From NCBI GenBank assembly GCA_016213755.1, contig JACQZT010000353.1, forward strand, positions 1-38,856: a DNA stretch of 38,856 nt, read 5' to 3'. The notes beneath the pieces are model-generated. The model saw only the letters and a program-made list of their open reading frames with translations. It was not told the DNA's origin and made no database searches. Positions within the stretch are counted from its first letter, which is position 1. Each line of letters opens with the position of its first letter. This DNA is from Acidobacteriota bacterium (GTDB lineage: Bacteria > Acidobacteriota > Terriglobia > Bryobacterales > Bryobacteraceae). The translations under genes and the position numbers were made by a program. Of the stretch, positions 8,829 through 17,300 are shown in pieces.

Positions 8829-9946
8829 GAACCACGCGCAGACAGTGCCTTCAGGCTCTCGCCGGGTCGATGAGCGCCCCGGGAGGCCCGCGAGGACGCG
8901 CCGGTGTGGCGTTCCACTATCAGGCGAATTTTGGTCCGCGGGCGCTCGACTGGTACACGCGCTTCGAGATACTGGTGACGGGAGGAGTCCTGGCCCGCCA
9001 GCAGACGGAAACGCTTCGGGCGCGAGGGCCGAAGCTGGTCGCCTACGAATGGTCCTCGGCCTTCTACCCGGACGATCCGGTGTCCGCGGCGCCTGCCTGG
9101 CAACAGAGAGTCCGGACCAACGGCAGGCAGTGGCTTCTTTCGGAAGTCCCCGCCGGCGGCGGCGCGGCGGCGCCGGGACGCAGAGCGCTCTGGTACGACT
9201 TTGGCAACCCGGCGCTGGTGGACGCGCGCGCCGATTACCTGGCCGGGCTGCTGCGGTCTTCCGGCTACGGCGGGTGGTTCTTCGATACTCTGGGCTTTGA
9301 ACAGTTACCGCCCCCGATGCGGTCGGCGTTCGGCCGGCGAAACCCGGGCCAGGACTACAATCGGTGCCAGGGCCGGTTGCTGGAAGGGCTTCGCCGCCGG
9401 CTCGGACCGGAGAGCCTGATCTTCTCCAACCAGGGATACCGGCACGCCGAATGCTTCCTGCCCTATGCCGATCTGGACTTGACGGAGAGTTACTTCACCG
9501 CTGTCGATGCCGGCGCCACCAGGTTTCGCCCCTGGCACGATCCCCGGAAACCGTGGGAGTCGATTCGAACCCCGATGGAGGAGCTGGTGGTTGCCGCGGC
9601 GCGCCGCTATCCGTCGGTCCGCTTCGTCCACCTGAACTACGCCGCTGGAGATGAGGGGATGGTTCGGCGCGCGGTGCGTTACAGTTACGCTTGCGCCCGG
9701 CTCTGGGGTCACGAATCCTACCTGACGGCGCCCGCCGGCTTCACCCACGAAGAGGACGACGTCTACTTTTCGGACTTGGGAGATCCATTGGGCGCCACCT
9801 ACGAGGAGAACCGCACGGCGGGCGTCGCCTGGCGCCTCTACCAGCGTGGTCTGGTCGCCATCAACACCGGTTCCGCGAGCGCACGAATACCCTCCCTGGG
9901 GATCGCCTTGCCCGATCCTCCGCGGGGCTACGTTTTCGGCGGATAG
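8825..9946 (+). CDS. putative TIM-barrel glycoside hydrolase (GHL15-like)
   Basis: 373 residues, translationally coupled to the GH114 gene by an ATGA overlap. The N-terminus 'MRTTRRQCLQALAGS' has a twin arginine and looks like a short Tat signal. The body has features of uncharacterised glycosyl-hydrolase-like barrels: 'LWYDFGNPALVDARADY' (about 122-138), 'GYGGWFFDTLGFEQ' with an acidic residue at a strand end, 'LIFSNQGYRHAECFLPY', and 'DLDLTESYF'. Such motifs occur in the hypothetical family GHL15 and relatives of GH114/GH13-like barrels. No activity can be assigned from sequence. Its coupling to a galactosaminidase-like gene next to a Pel-type operon suggests action on the same polymer. It ends 74 bases from the convergent TonB-receptor gene. 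Confidence 0.7.
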   Translation: MRTTRRQCLQALAGSMSAPGGPRGRAGVAFHYQANFGPRALDWYTRFEILVTGGVLARQQTETLRARGPKLVAYEWSSAFYPDDPVSAAPAWQQRVRTNGRQWLLSEVPAGGGAAAPGRRALWYDFGNPALVDARADYLAGLLRSSGYGGWFFDTLGFEQLPPPMRSAFGRRNPGQDYNRCQGRLLEGLRRRLGPESLIFSNQGYRHAECFLPYADLDLTESYFTAVDAGATRFRPWHDPRKPWESIRTPMEELVVAAARRYPSVRFVHLNYAAGDEGMVRRAVRYSYACARLWGHESYLTAPAGFTHEEDDVYFSDLGDPLGATYEENRTAGVAWRLYQRGLVAINTGSASARIPSLGIALPDPPRGYVFGG

Positions 9947-10020
9947 TCGCCGCGCGACTCTGTTACGAGCGGTCGCGAACGCATCCGGGACGGCCCTTGG
10001 GCGCGAGTATCCGCCGCGCT

Positions 10021-13000
10021 TTAGAACAGCAGCCGCAGCCCCAACTGGCCAATGCGCGGATCGCGCGCGCTGGTCACCTGCCCGAAGGTAGCCGAACCCA
10101 CCGTCGTTCCCACGCCGCTGAACTGCGCGTGGTTGAACAGGTTGAAGAACTCCGCGCGGAACTGCAACGACAGCCCCTCGCGCAGGGCGGTCCGCTTGCT
10201 GAAGCTGAGATCCCAGTTGTTGATGCCAGGCCCCGCGACCAGCCCCCGTCCGGCATTGCCGAACTGCCCCAGCGCCGGGACGGCGAACGAGTTGGTGCTG
10301 AACCACTGGCTCAGTTGCTTGGGACGCGTGAGCGGCGCCACGACGTTGGGGCGCTGTCCGCCGGCGCCTGTGCCGGCGCGGTCTCCGGTGATTCCCATGG
10401 TCAGCGGATTGCCCGACTGGAAGCTGCTGATGCCGGAGATCTGCCAGCCGCCGAGCACCTTGCGCTGCCAGCCGCCCGCCTTGCGCCCGAAGGGCATTTC
10501 CCAGACGTAGCTGGTGACCAGCATGTGCCGGCGGTCGAAACCCGACAAGCCGCGCAGCAGGCTCCACGGGAAGTAGATGTTGTACGGCGAGGTCGACGTG
10601 TCGATGGATTTCGACCAGGTGTACGATGCCTGGATCGACACGCCGCCCGAAAAGCGCCGCACGCCCGAGGCCTGGAGCGAGTGGTAGTTCGAATCGGCCG
10701 TCGTCTCGTAAGTCGTGATGCCGGCGAAGCCCGGGTACGGCCGCACCGCGTTGGGGCTGACCTGGCCGGAGGCGATGGCCGTGCTCGGCACGGGCTGGTT
10801 GATGTCCCGGGTGCGGATCAGATGCACTCCCCGGCTGCCTACGTAGCCCACCACCAGCAGGACTTCCTTGGGCAACTGGCGCTGCACGTCGAGCGACCAC
10901 TTCTGCATGTACGGCACTTCCCAGGGCGAGTTCATGTTGGTCACCCCCGAGGGGAAGATGCGACGCGTGCCCTGGGCCGGATTCGAAAACAGGGTGTTGT
11001 AGATGGAGATGCTCTGGTTGAAGGGGTAGTTGTTGCGCGAGCCGGATACGTACTGCGGCCAGCGGTCGTGGAAAATGCCATAGCCGCCGCGCAGCACCGT
11101 CTGCCCGTCCTTGGTCAGACCGTAAGAGAAACCGACGCGCGGGGCAAAGGTCCGCTTGGTGTTGCTGATGACGGAGTAGCCGAAGGGCGAATCCTTGCCC
11201 GCCACCGCAATGCCGTTGCCGAAGTTCTCCGTTCCCAGAACCACTTCGCCGGCGGAGGTCATCTTGGCCGCCTTGGCGAAGTCGAATTTGTTCGGGTCGA
11301 AATAGGAGATCAAGCCCGCCAGGTCGCGCTCGGGCTGGAAGTACTCCCAGCGCAGGCCGTAGGTCACGGTCAGACGGTCGATCACCCGGTACTGGTCCTG
11401 AAGATACAGGCCCGCGTCGGTGAAGACCGCGGCGCCGCTGCGGTGGTCGGAGGTTTCCGTGTAGGAGTATGCGCGGCCCACAAGCAGGTCCGCCAGCGCG
11501 TCGCCGGTGGCCGAAGCGTTGAAGGAGTAGGTGCCGTTATTGTTGATGTTGCTCGAGTTCTGCCGCTTGCTGTCCTTGCTCAGCGTGCCCCCCAGCTTGA
11601 TGGTGTGGCGGCCGCGAATCCAGCTCACGTTGTCGATCAGTTCCCAGGTGTAGTGGGAGATGTTCTGCGGCCAGCGCAGGTCGATGCCGGCGTAGCTCTG
11701 CGCCATGCTGATGGAGGGAATGAACCCGCCCGAGTCGGTAACCGTGTTGAAGTAGCGCGGCACCTTGAAATCGGCGACCCGCGTGCGGGAGGCGAACGGC
11801 AGCGTGGAGATAGCCATCGAGCCGTGATACCAGGACATGGTGAGCTGGTTGAGCAAGGCAGGATTCACGGTCCAGTTCATGGAGCCGTTGGCGTTGTACA
11901 TGATGTGCGCCTGCTCGGAGGCGGCCACGCCCGGCATGGCGTTGCCGGCGAAGAGCCCGAAGGGGCTTTCCAGACGCGTGCTGTCGATGTTGTAGCGGCC
12001 GAAGAAGGTCAGCGTGGGCTTGTAATTGTAGTCCAGCCGGCCCAGCGCGGAGCGGTACTTGGTGCCGTCCGGCGCCGACGAGGTGAAATTGAGCGCGCCC
12101 TGCTGGAAGCCCGGCACGGGCGACGCGTAGTAACCCTTGATCAGCGCCAGGGCGTTGGAATCGAGCTGCGCGACCGGGATGCGGTTGCCGGGGTAGGGCT
12201 GGCGGGTGAGCGGGTCCGTGATGGTGCGGACTCCCGAGAAGTCGCCCGCCAATTGTGCCGCCGTGGGCACGATGGCCGTGCGCGTGCCCGTGGTCTGGTA
12301 AATGCGGCGGTACTCGTTCGACAAGAAGAAGAACAGCTTGTCGCGCTTCACCGGCCCGCCCAGCGTCCAGCCGAAGTTGTTGTAGCGGTTCGTGGGCTTG
12401 AAGCGGGCGAAGAAGTTGCGCGCGTCCAGCTTGTCGTTGCGGAAGAACTCGAAGGCCGTGCCGTGCACCTGGTTCGAGCCCGCACGGGTGATCACGTTGA
12501 TCTGCGCGCCGGAATTACGGCCGAATTCGGCCGAGTAGGCGTTGCGCTCGATACGCACTTCGGCGATGGCGTCCAGGTTCACCATGGTCAGGTTGTTCCC
12601 GTTGTAGGTGTCCTGATTGCGCCCGCCGTCGAGCAGCCAGTTGTTGGAGCTCTGCTGCCCGCCGTTAAACGAAAAGGGAACCGAGGTGTTGGAGCCGAAC
12701 CCGGGCTGCTGCGCCTGGTTCGACGCCACGCCCGGTTGCAGCGTGATCAACTGCGTGAAGCTGCGCGTGGTGAGCGCCAGTTCCTGCACCTGCGAACCCT
12801 GCACGGTCGCGCTCACGTTGGCGGTGGCCGTGTCCACCTGCGCGACCTTGGCCTCCACCTGAACGGTCTCGCTCACCGAGCCGACATTCATGTTCCCGTT
12901 GACACGCAGCGATTGGCCGGCGTTAATCGCGATGCCCGGCTGCACCGCTTTCTGGAAGCCGGTTTTCTCGAACTCCAGCCGGTAGGATCCCGCCGGCACC

Positions 13001-13212
13001 TGCAAAATCTGGTAGTTCCCTTCGGCGTCGGTGCGCGCCTCGCGCCGGTACGAAGTGGTCTCGCTGACTACACGCACCACAGCGTCCGGACTGGCGGCGC
13101 CGGAAGGATCCGTAGCCAGGCCCAGAAACGTGCCCGTATTCAGCGACTGCGCCAACAGGCACGCGGCTCCGGTCAGAAACCACATCCACCTCAGGCCAAC
13201 TCTTGGTGACAT
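10021..13212 (-). CDS. TonB-dependent receptor-like protein with carboxypeptidase-regulatory domain (Oar-type)
   Basis: 1063 residues from the ATG at 13212, which is preceded by a purine-rich AAAGGGAA and gives a good signal peptide ('WMWFLTGAACLLAQS'). An upstream in-frame ATG at 13275 is less likely. After the signal comes a carboxypeptidase-regulatory/Cna-B-like beta domain (about 28-110: 'GLATDPSGAASPDAVVRV', 'PAGSYRLEFEKTGFQ'). A plug-like region follows ('SFTQLITLQPGVASNQ', 'NNWLLDGGRNQDTYN'), then a large outer-membrane beta-barrel ending in phenylalanine ('QLGLRLLF'), as needed for barrel assembly. Acidobacteria carry many such proteins, thought to import or bind large ligands, often glycans or peptides. 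The cargo is unknown. The gene is convergent with the glycosidase pair and divergent from the SPFH gene. Confidence 0.9.
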   Translation of the reverse strand: MSPRVGLRWMWFLTGAACLLAQSLNTGTFLGLATDPSGAASPDAVVRVVSETTSYRREARTDAEGNYQILQVPAGSYRLEFEKTGFQKAVQPGIAINAGQSLRVNGNMNVGSVSETVQVEAKVAQVDTATANVSATVQGSQVQELALTTRSFTQLITLQPGVASNQAQQPGFGSNTSVPFSFNGGQQSSNNWLLDGGRNQDTYNGNNLTMVNLDAIAEVRIERNAYSAEFGRNSGAQINVITRAGSNQVHGTAFEFFRNDKLDARNFFARFKPTNRYNNFGWTLGGPVKRDKLFFFLSNEYRRIYQTTGTRTAIVPTAAQLAGDFSGVRTITDPLTRQPYPGNRIPVAQLDSNALALIKGYYASPVPGFQQGALNFTSSAPDGTKYRSALGRLDYNYKPTLTFFGRYNIDSTRLESPFGLFAGNAMPGVAASEQAHIMYNANGSMNWTVNPALLNQLTMSWYHGSMAISTLPFASRTRVADFKVPRYFNTVTDSGGFIPSISMAQSYAGIDLRWPQNISHYTWELIDNVSWIRGRHTIKLGGTLSKDSKRQNSSNINNNGTYSFNASATGDALADLLVGRAYSYTETSDHRSGAAVFTDAGLYLQDQYRVIDRLTVTYGLRWEYFQPERDLAGLISYFDPNKFDFAKAAKMTSAGEVVLGTENFGNGIAVAGKDSPFGYSVISNTKRTFAPRVGFSYGLTKDGQTVLRGGYGIFHDRWPQYVSGSRNNYPFNQSISIYNTLFSNPAQGTRRIFPSGVTNMNSPWEVPYMQKWSLDVQRQLPKEVLLVVGYVGSRGVHLIRTRDINQPVPSTAIASGQVSPNAVRPYPGFAGITTYETTADSNYHSLQASGVRRFSGGVSIQASYTWSKSIDTSTSPYNIYFPWSLLRGLSGFDRRHMLVTSYVWEMPFGRKAGGWQRKVLGGWQISGISSFQSGNPLTMGITGDRAGTGAGGQRPNVVAPLTRPKQLSQWFSTNSFAVPALGQFGNAGRGLVAGPGINNWDLSFSKRTALREGLSLQFRAEFFNLFNHAQFSGVGTTVGSATFGQVTSARDPRIGQLGLRLLF

Positions 13213-13356
13213 AATTCCCTTTCTCCGTTCAGGACACCACGGTCGCAGCCGCGGACCCCTGTTGGTAAAGATCATACACTAAGGACCCGTTACGAATCAG
13301 CCGTGTCAACCGCTCCCTCGCGGTCGCCAGGAAGTCGAGAACGCGACAAGCTCAGG

Positions 13357-13362
13357 TATACT
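13357..13362 (+). promoter_or_regulatory. candidate -10 element (TATACT) of the SPFH operon
   Basis: TATACT lies 21 bases before the ATG at 13384, leaving room for a short leader with AGAGGAG at 13371-13377. The 171-base gap to the divergent receptor gene should hold promoters for both directions; no clear -35 or operator is seen. Confidence 0.35.
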
Positions 13363-13383
13363 TCGTTAGTAGAGGAGTCTGCC

Positions 13384-14343
13384 ATGTGGGTTGCAGGAAT
13401 CATCGCCCTAGTTCTAATCGCCCTGGCCATCTATGAATACCGGCTGCGGAAACCGGATCAACTCGTTTTGTATGAAGCGGGTGGGGCCATCCGGCTGCGC
13501 ACCGGCGCGTTCTACCCGCGCCACTTCAGCCTGGCGCTGCCCGGCACGACGCACCAGATCGAGATGAACATCGACGGCGTGGCGCGCGGCAGCATCCGGA
13601 TCCGGACGGCGCTGGTGGTCTCCGTGGCGCCCTGCCGGGAACAGCTCGCCAGCCTGGTGCGGATCGGCGGATGGAAGGGCAATGCCGTGGTCAAGGCGGC
13701 GGGCGAGTTCGAAACCGTGATTCAGGGCCTGGTCCGCGAATTCAGCGAACGGCACCTGATTGAAGAGCTGTCCTCCGAGAAGCTGGGCGAGCACCTGGCG
13801 GCCGGCGCCCGCGAGGGTGCGCCGAAATTCGGCCTGGACGTGGTCGCCCTCGCGGTCCAGGCGATCGACGCGGCCGACCCGGCCATCGCCGAGGCCATGC
13901 GGCAGCGCGAGTCCGCCCGCATCCTGGAACAGACCGAACTGCTCAACCAGCAGGCGCGCGTGGCCGCGGCGCGCGCGAAGCTCGAGGCGGACGAGAGCAT
14001 CGCGCTCTCCGAGCACCAACTCGAGCTGAAGCGATACGAGTTGAAGAAGGCCGAACTCGAACAGGAAGCGCAGCTTGCGGAAAAGCGCACCGAAGACGAG
14101 CTGAAGCGGAGCCGGCTGCGGCTGGCCTTCGAGAAAGAAGAGATGGCCCTGCTGAAGAGCAGCCCCGAGCTGCTGCTGCTGAGCCCGCAGGCCGCCCGCC
14201 TGGCCGAAGCCAGCCAGAACCTGAAGAACGCCCGCACGGTGATCTCGCTCGGACCCCAGGAAACCGAGCAGGGACTGGGGCTGCCAGGTATCTTCCGCCG
14301 TTTTCTCGACCTGGTTCTGGAGAGCGAGCGGAAGCAGTCGTAA
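13384..14343 (+). CDS. SPFH/band-7-like membrane-anchored protein
   Basis: 319 residues. The ATG at 13384 has GGAG six bases upstream and is preferred to an in-frame ATG at 13303. A single N-terminal membrane helix ('MWVAGIIALVLIALAIYEY') is followed by a beta-rich region that looks like a divergent SPFH/band-7 domain (about 25-160), including a periodic segment 'KFGLDVVALAVQAIDAADP'. A long charged helix rich in Glu, Ala, Lys and Arg (about 165-265) comes next, typical of flotillin-like oligomers. The helix-turn 'AAGEFETVIQGLVREF' is also as in band-7 proteins. Such proteins assemble large rings that organise membrane partners. The gene ends 3 bases before the giant aminotransferase/PEPC-like gene, so the two are very likely co-expressed and perhaps physically associated. 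The family call is moderate because the SPFH part is diverged. Confidence 0.7.
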   Translation: MWVAGIIALVLIALAIYEYRLRKPDQLVLYEAGGAIRLRTGAFYPRHFSLALPGTTHQIEMNIDGVARGSIRIRTALVVSVAPCREQLASLVRIGGWKGNAVVKAAGEFETVIQGLVREFSERHLIEELSSEKLGEHLAAGAREGAPKFGLDVVALAVQAIDAADPAIAEAMRQRESARILEQTELLNQQARVAAARAKLEADESIALSEHQLELKRYELKKAELEQEAQLAEKRTEDELKRSRLRLAFEKEEMALLKSSPELLLLSPQAARLAEASQNLKNARTVISLGPQETEQGLGLPGIFRRFLDLVLESERKQS

Positions 14344-14346
14344 GCC

Positions 14347-17300
14347 GTGCCCGCCAGTTCCATGTCCGACGCGTTTGCCCTCCGGCCGGCCAAAGGCGCG
14401 GTGGTTTCGGAAATCAGCGGCGCCACGGCCGCTTCTCCGGTGCCTCCCGAGGAGCGGGTCAACTTCCATATCGGGAACCCGGTTCAGGATCCGCGCCTGT
14501 TGGAGCTGTACGCCCGCATCGCGCTCGGTCTGCCGCGGACCAATGACGGCGCGCCCGGCGATCCGGCCGCCCGGTTGAGCGCCGAGCTCGGCTGGGACGC
14601 GGCCGAGCGGCCTAAGCTAGACTTCCTGCTGAGCCTGATCCGCGAAAGCGCCCCCTACCTGCCGCGCGGAGGGTTTCTGAAAAACAAGCCGGGCGAGCTG
14701 ATCCGGCTCTTCGGCGAGTGGCTGGCCAAACAGCCCGAGCCGCTCTCGTACGACTTCGGGGAAAGCACGGGCCGGCGCGAGGTCATCCTGGCTTCGGGTG
14801 GAACGATCGAGGCGCTGCGGGTGTTCTTTCATGCCCTGGCCAGCCAGTTGCGGCGCCTTCCGGCAACCATCTTCAGCCATGGAGTCGAGCTGCCGCCCCA
14901 TTTGACCGGCTTCGAGACGCTCGAGTTAGTCCCGCTGCCCGAAGGCGAAACCGCCGCCGTGGAGGCGCTCTCCGGCGCCCTGGCGCGCGGCGACGACTCG
15001 CGCCCGTCGTTCGTTTTGCTGGGCCGCATCCCGTCGGAAGAGGCGCGGCGCCTGCTGCGCTTGGTAGTGCGCGATTATTCCCTGTTTATCGTCGAAGCCA
15101 ACGACGCCCCCAATCACGCCTCACTGGCGCGCGAGGCGCGAATGATGAACCGCACGCTGCGGTTCCTGACTCCGGCCGTCTTCTCACCCCACCTGAAGGG
15201 CCTCTCCACGGTCTTCGTGGCCGGGTTCCACGAGTTCGTCGGCATCCTCGAGAGGATGCACTTCCAGCTCAAGGGAACGCCCTCGGCCTCCGAAGTCGAG
15301 CTGCTGACGTACTTACTGAAGCGAGGGGCGCCGGCCCGGCTCCCGGTGCCGCCGCCGGAGGAAACCCTGTGCCACGAGCCGGCGCCCTTCCTGCCGGGAA
15401 TCCAGCAGGCGGCAGGCGCGGCTGTTGCGGGGGTCGAAGCCCGCGCGGCTTGCATCGCCGGCGCGTGGAGCGCGCGGATCGAAGCCCGAGCGGACGCGGC
15501 GATCGAGCGCTCGGCCGATCGCCTGGCGCGGGCGACCCGGCCGGCGGCCCGCGGCGCGTTCGTCGAGGATCCGCTGGAGAGGCTCGAGTTTCGGGAGATC
15601 CTCGGCGCGCTTCCGGATCGGCAAGACGAGTTGATCGCCGCGTTCAAAACCGCCTTTCTGCGCCATCATCCCGAGTACCGGTTCGGCGCTTCCCTGGTGG
15701 TCAGCGGATCGGCGCGCACGGCGCTGGGTGTGCTGGGCTTCCATTGCGGCATCCGCGAAGTGGTCATTCCCGATCTGAGCTGGACCTACGAGCACTGCTT
15801 CCCCAGCGTCACCTCGGTGCCCCTCACTCCGGACTTCGAACTCGACGCCGGGCGCATGATCGATACGATCGACAGGAGAATGCTCGGCGACCCGGGATGG
15901 CGCCAGTACGGCGCCGTGGTGTTCAACAACCCGCACAACGCCACCGGCCAGGTTTTCAGCCAAGATGCGCTGCGCACCCTGCTGCGCTACCTGCTCGAAC
16001 GGGGCATCCGCGTTATCGACGACCTGTCGTACCAGAACGTCGCCCCGTCCCGCGACTTGGCCGGCCCGCCGACCCTGCGGCAGCTTGCCTCCGGCCTGGC
16101 CCGGCACGGCTACCTCTCCGCGGAACAGGCGGACCGGCTGATCTCGGTGCATTCGCTGTCCAAGACCGATTGCCTGGCCGGCGCCCGCCTGTGCCTGGTC
16201 GAGATTCGCGACCGCGAGTTGCGCCGCCGCTTCCAAACCGTCCTGCGCACCATCGCCCCCAACCTGGGAGCGATTCTGGCGGGCTACTTGTTCTATCGCG
16301 GCAGCGCGCAAAGCGTGAACTCGTACTGGAGACTGCGCAACGAAATTCTGGACGACCGCATGCGCGCCATCGAAGAGGCCGCCGCCAACCTGCCCCTGGA
16401 GCGCAACCCGTTCGGCATCGCCATCACCCGCCCCGCCGGAAGCATGTATCCCCGCATGACGCTGAACAACCTTCCGGCCGGCATCTCGCTGGACTGGATC
16501 GCGTCGGGGCTGGCGCGCCAGGGCATCGGCATCATTCCGCTGTCGACCTTCGCCCACACGGAAGAAGGGCTGGAGATCGGGCGCAAGTCGTTTCGGCTGA
16601 CACTGGGCGGCGTCGACGGCGCCGGCCGGCTGCTGACCAAGACCCGCCGTGTGCTGATCGACCTGAACCGGATCGTGGCCGACGAGGAGTCCCACTACAA
16701 CCGCAAGGCGCTTTCGGTCGCGCCCTGCCGGCCGCACGAGAGGCTGAACCAGCCGGAACTCGAAAGGCAGTGGACCGCTTTCAGCCGGCAGGTGCGCCAC
16801 GAGCTGCGGCGCACGGTACCGCCCGCCAGGTGGAGCCCGGACGCAGCTTCGGCTGCGGAATTCCTGGACGGGCGCCTCGAGGTGTTCCGCACGCGATTCA
16901 AGGATCGTGTCGAGCTGGCGCACGAGTGGCTCTCTTTGGCCCAGGCGGACAACGGCCGCCGGCTCGAACAAGTGCTGGACCAGGAGCTGCGCGGGGACGA
17001 TCTTCCGCGGCGGCAGGCCCGGTTCCGGCAGCGGCTGTACGACCGCACCGTGCATCCCACCCAGATGTACTCCATCCAGTCGGAAACGCTCTGGGAGCAG
17101 GCCATCGCTTCGATTCTGAGCGGCGAGCAGGGCGCCCAGATTCTCGTGGAACCTCTGGCGCGCGAGCTGGCACGCGAATTCCTGGGCCTGAACGTGGCGG
17201 TGACTTCCCGCGCCGAAGGCGACGAACTGCTGCTGGATTTGGGCGCGGCGCTGGCCGCCGAAGACTTCGCACGCTTCCGGTGCGGCAGCGAACGCCTGAC

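Noticed and set aside
9946-9958. GTCGC-CGC-GCGAC hairpin after the GHL15-like gene
   Set aside because: The 5-bp stem with 3-base loop has no T-run and includes the last base of the stop codon; too weak to call a terminator.
9691-13209. A 1172-codon open frame on the plus strand
   Set aside because: It is antisense to the TonB-receptor-like gene; the product is Arg/Val/Gly-rich without domains, and the frame only begins inside the preceding glycosidase gene.
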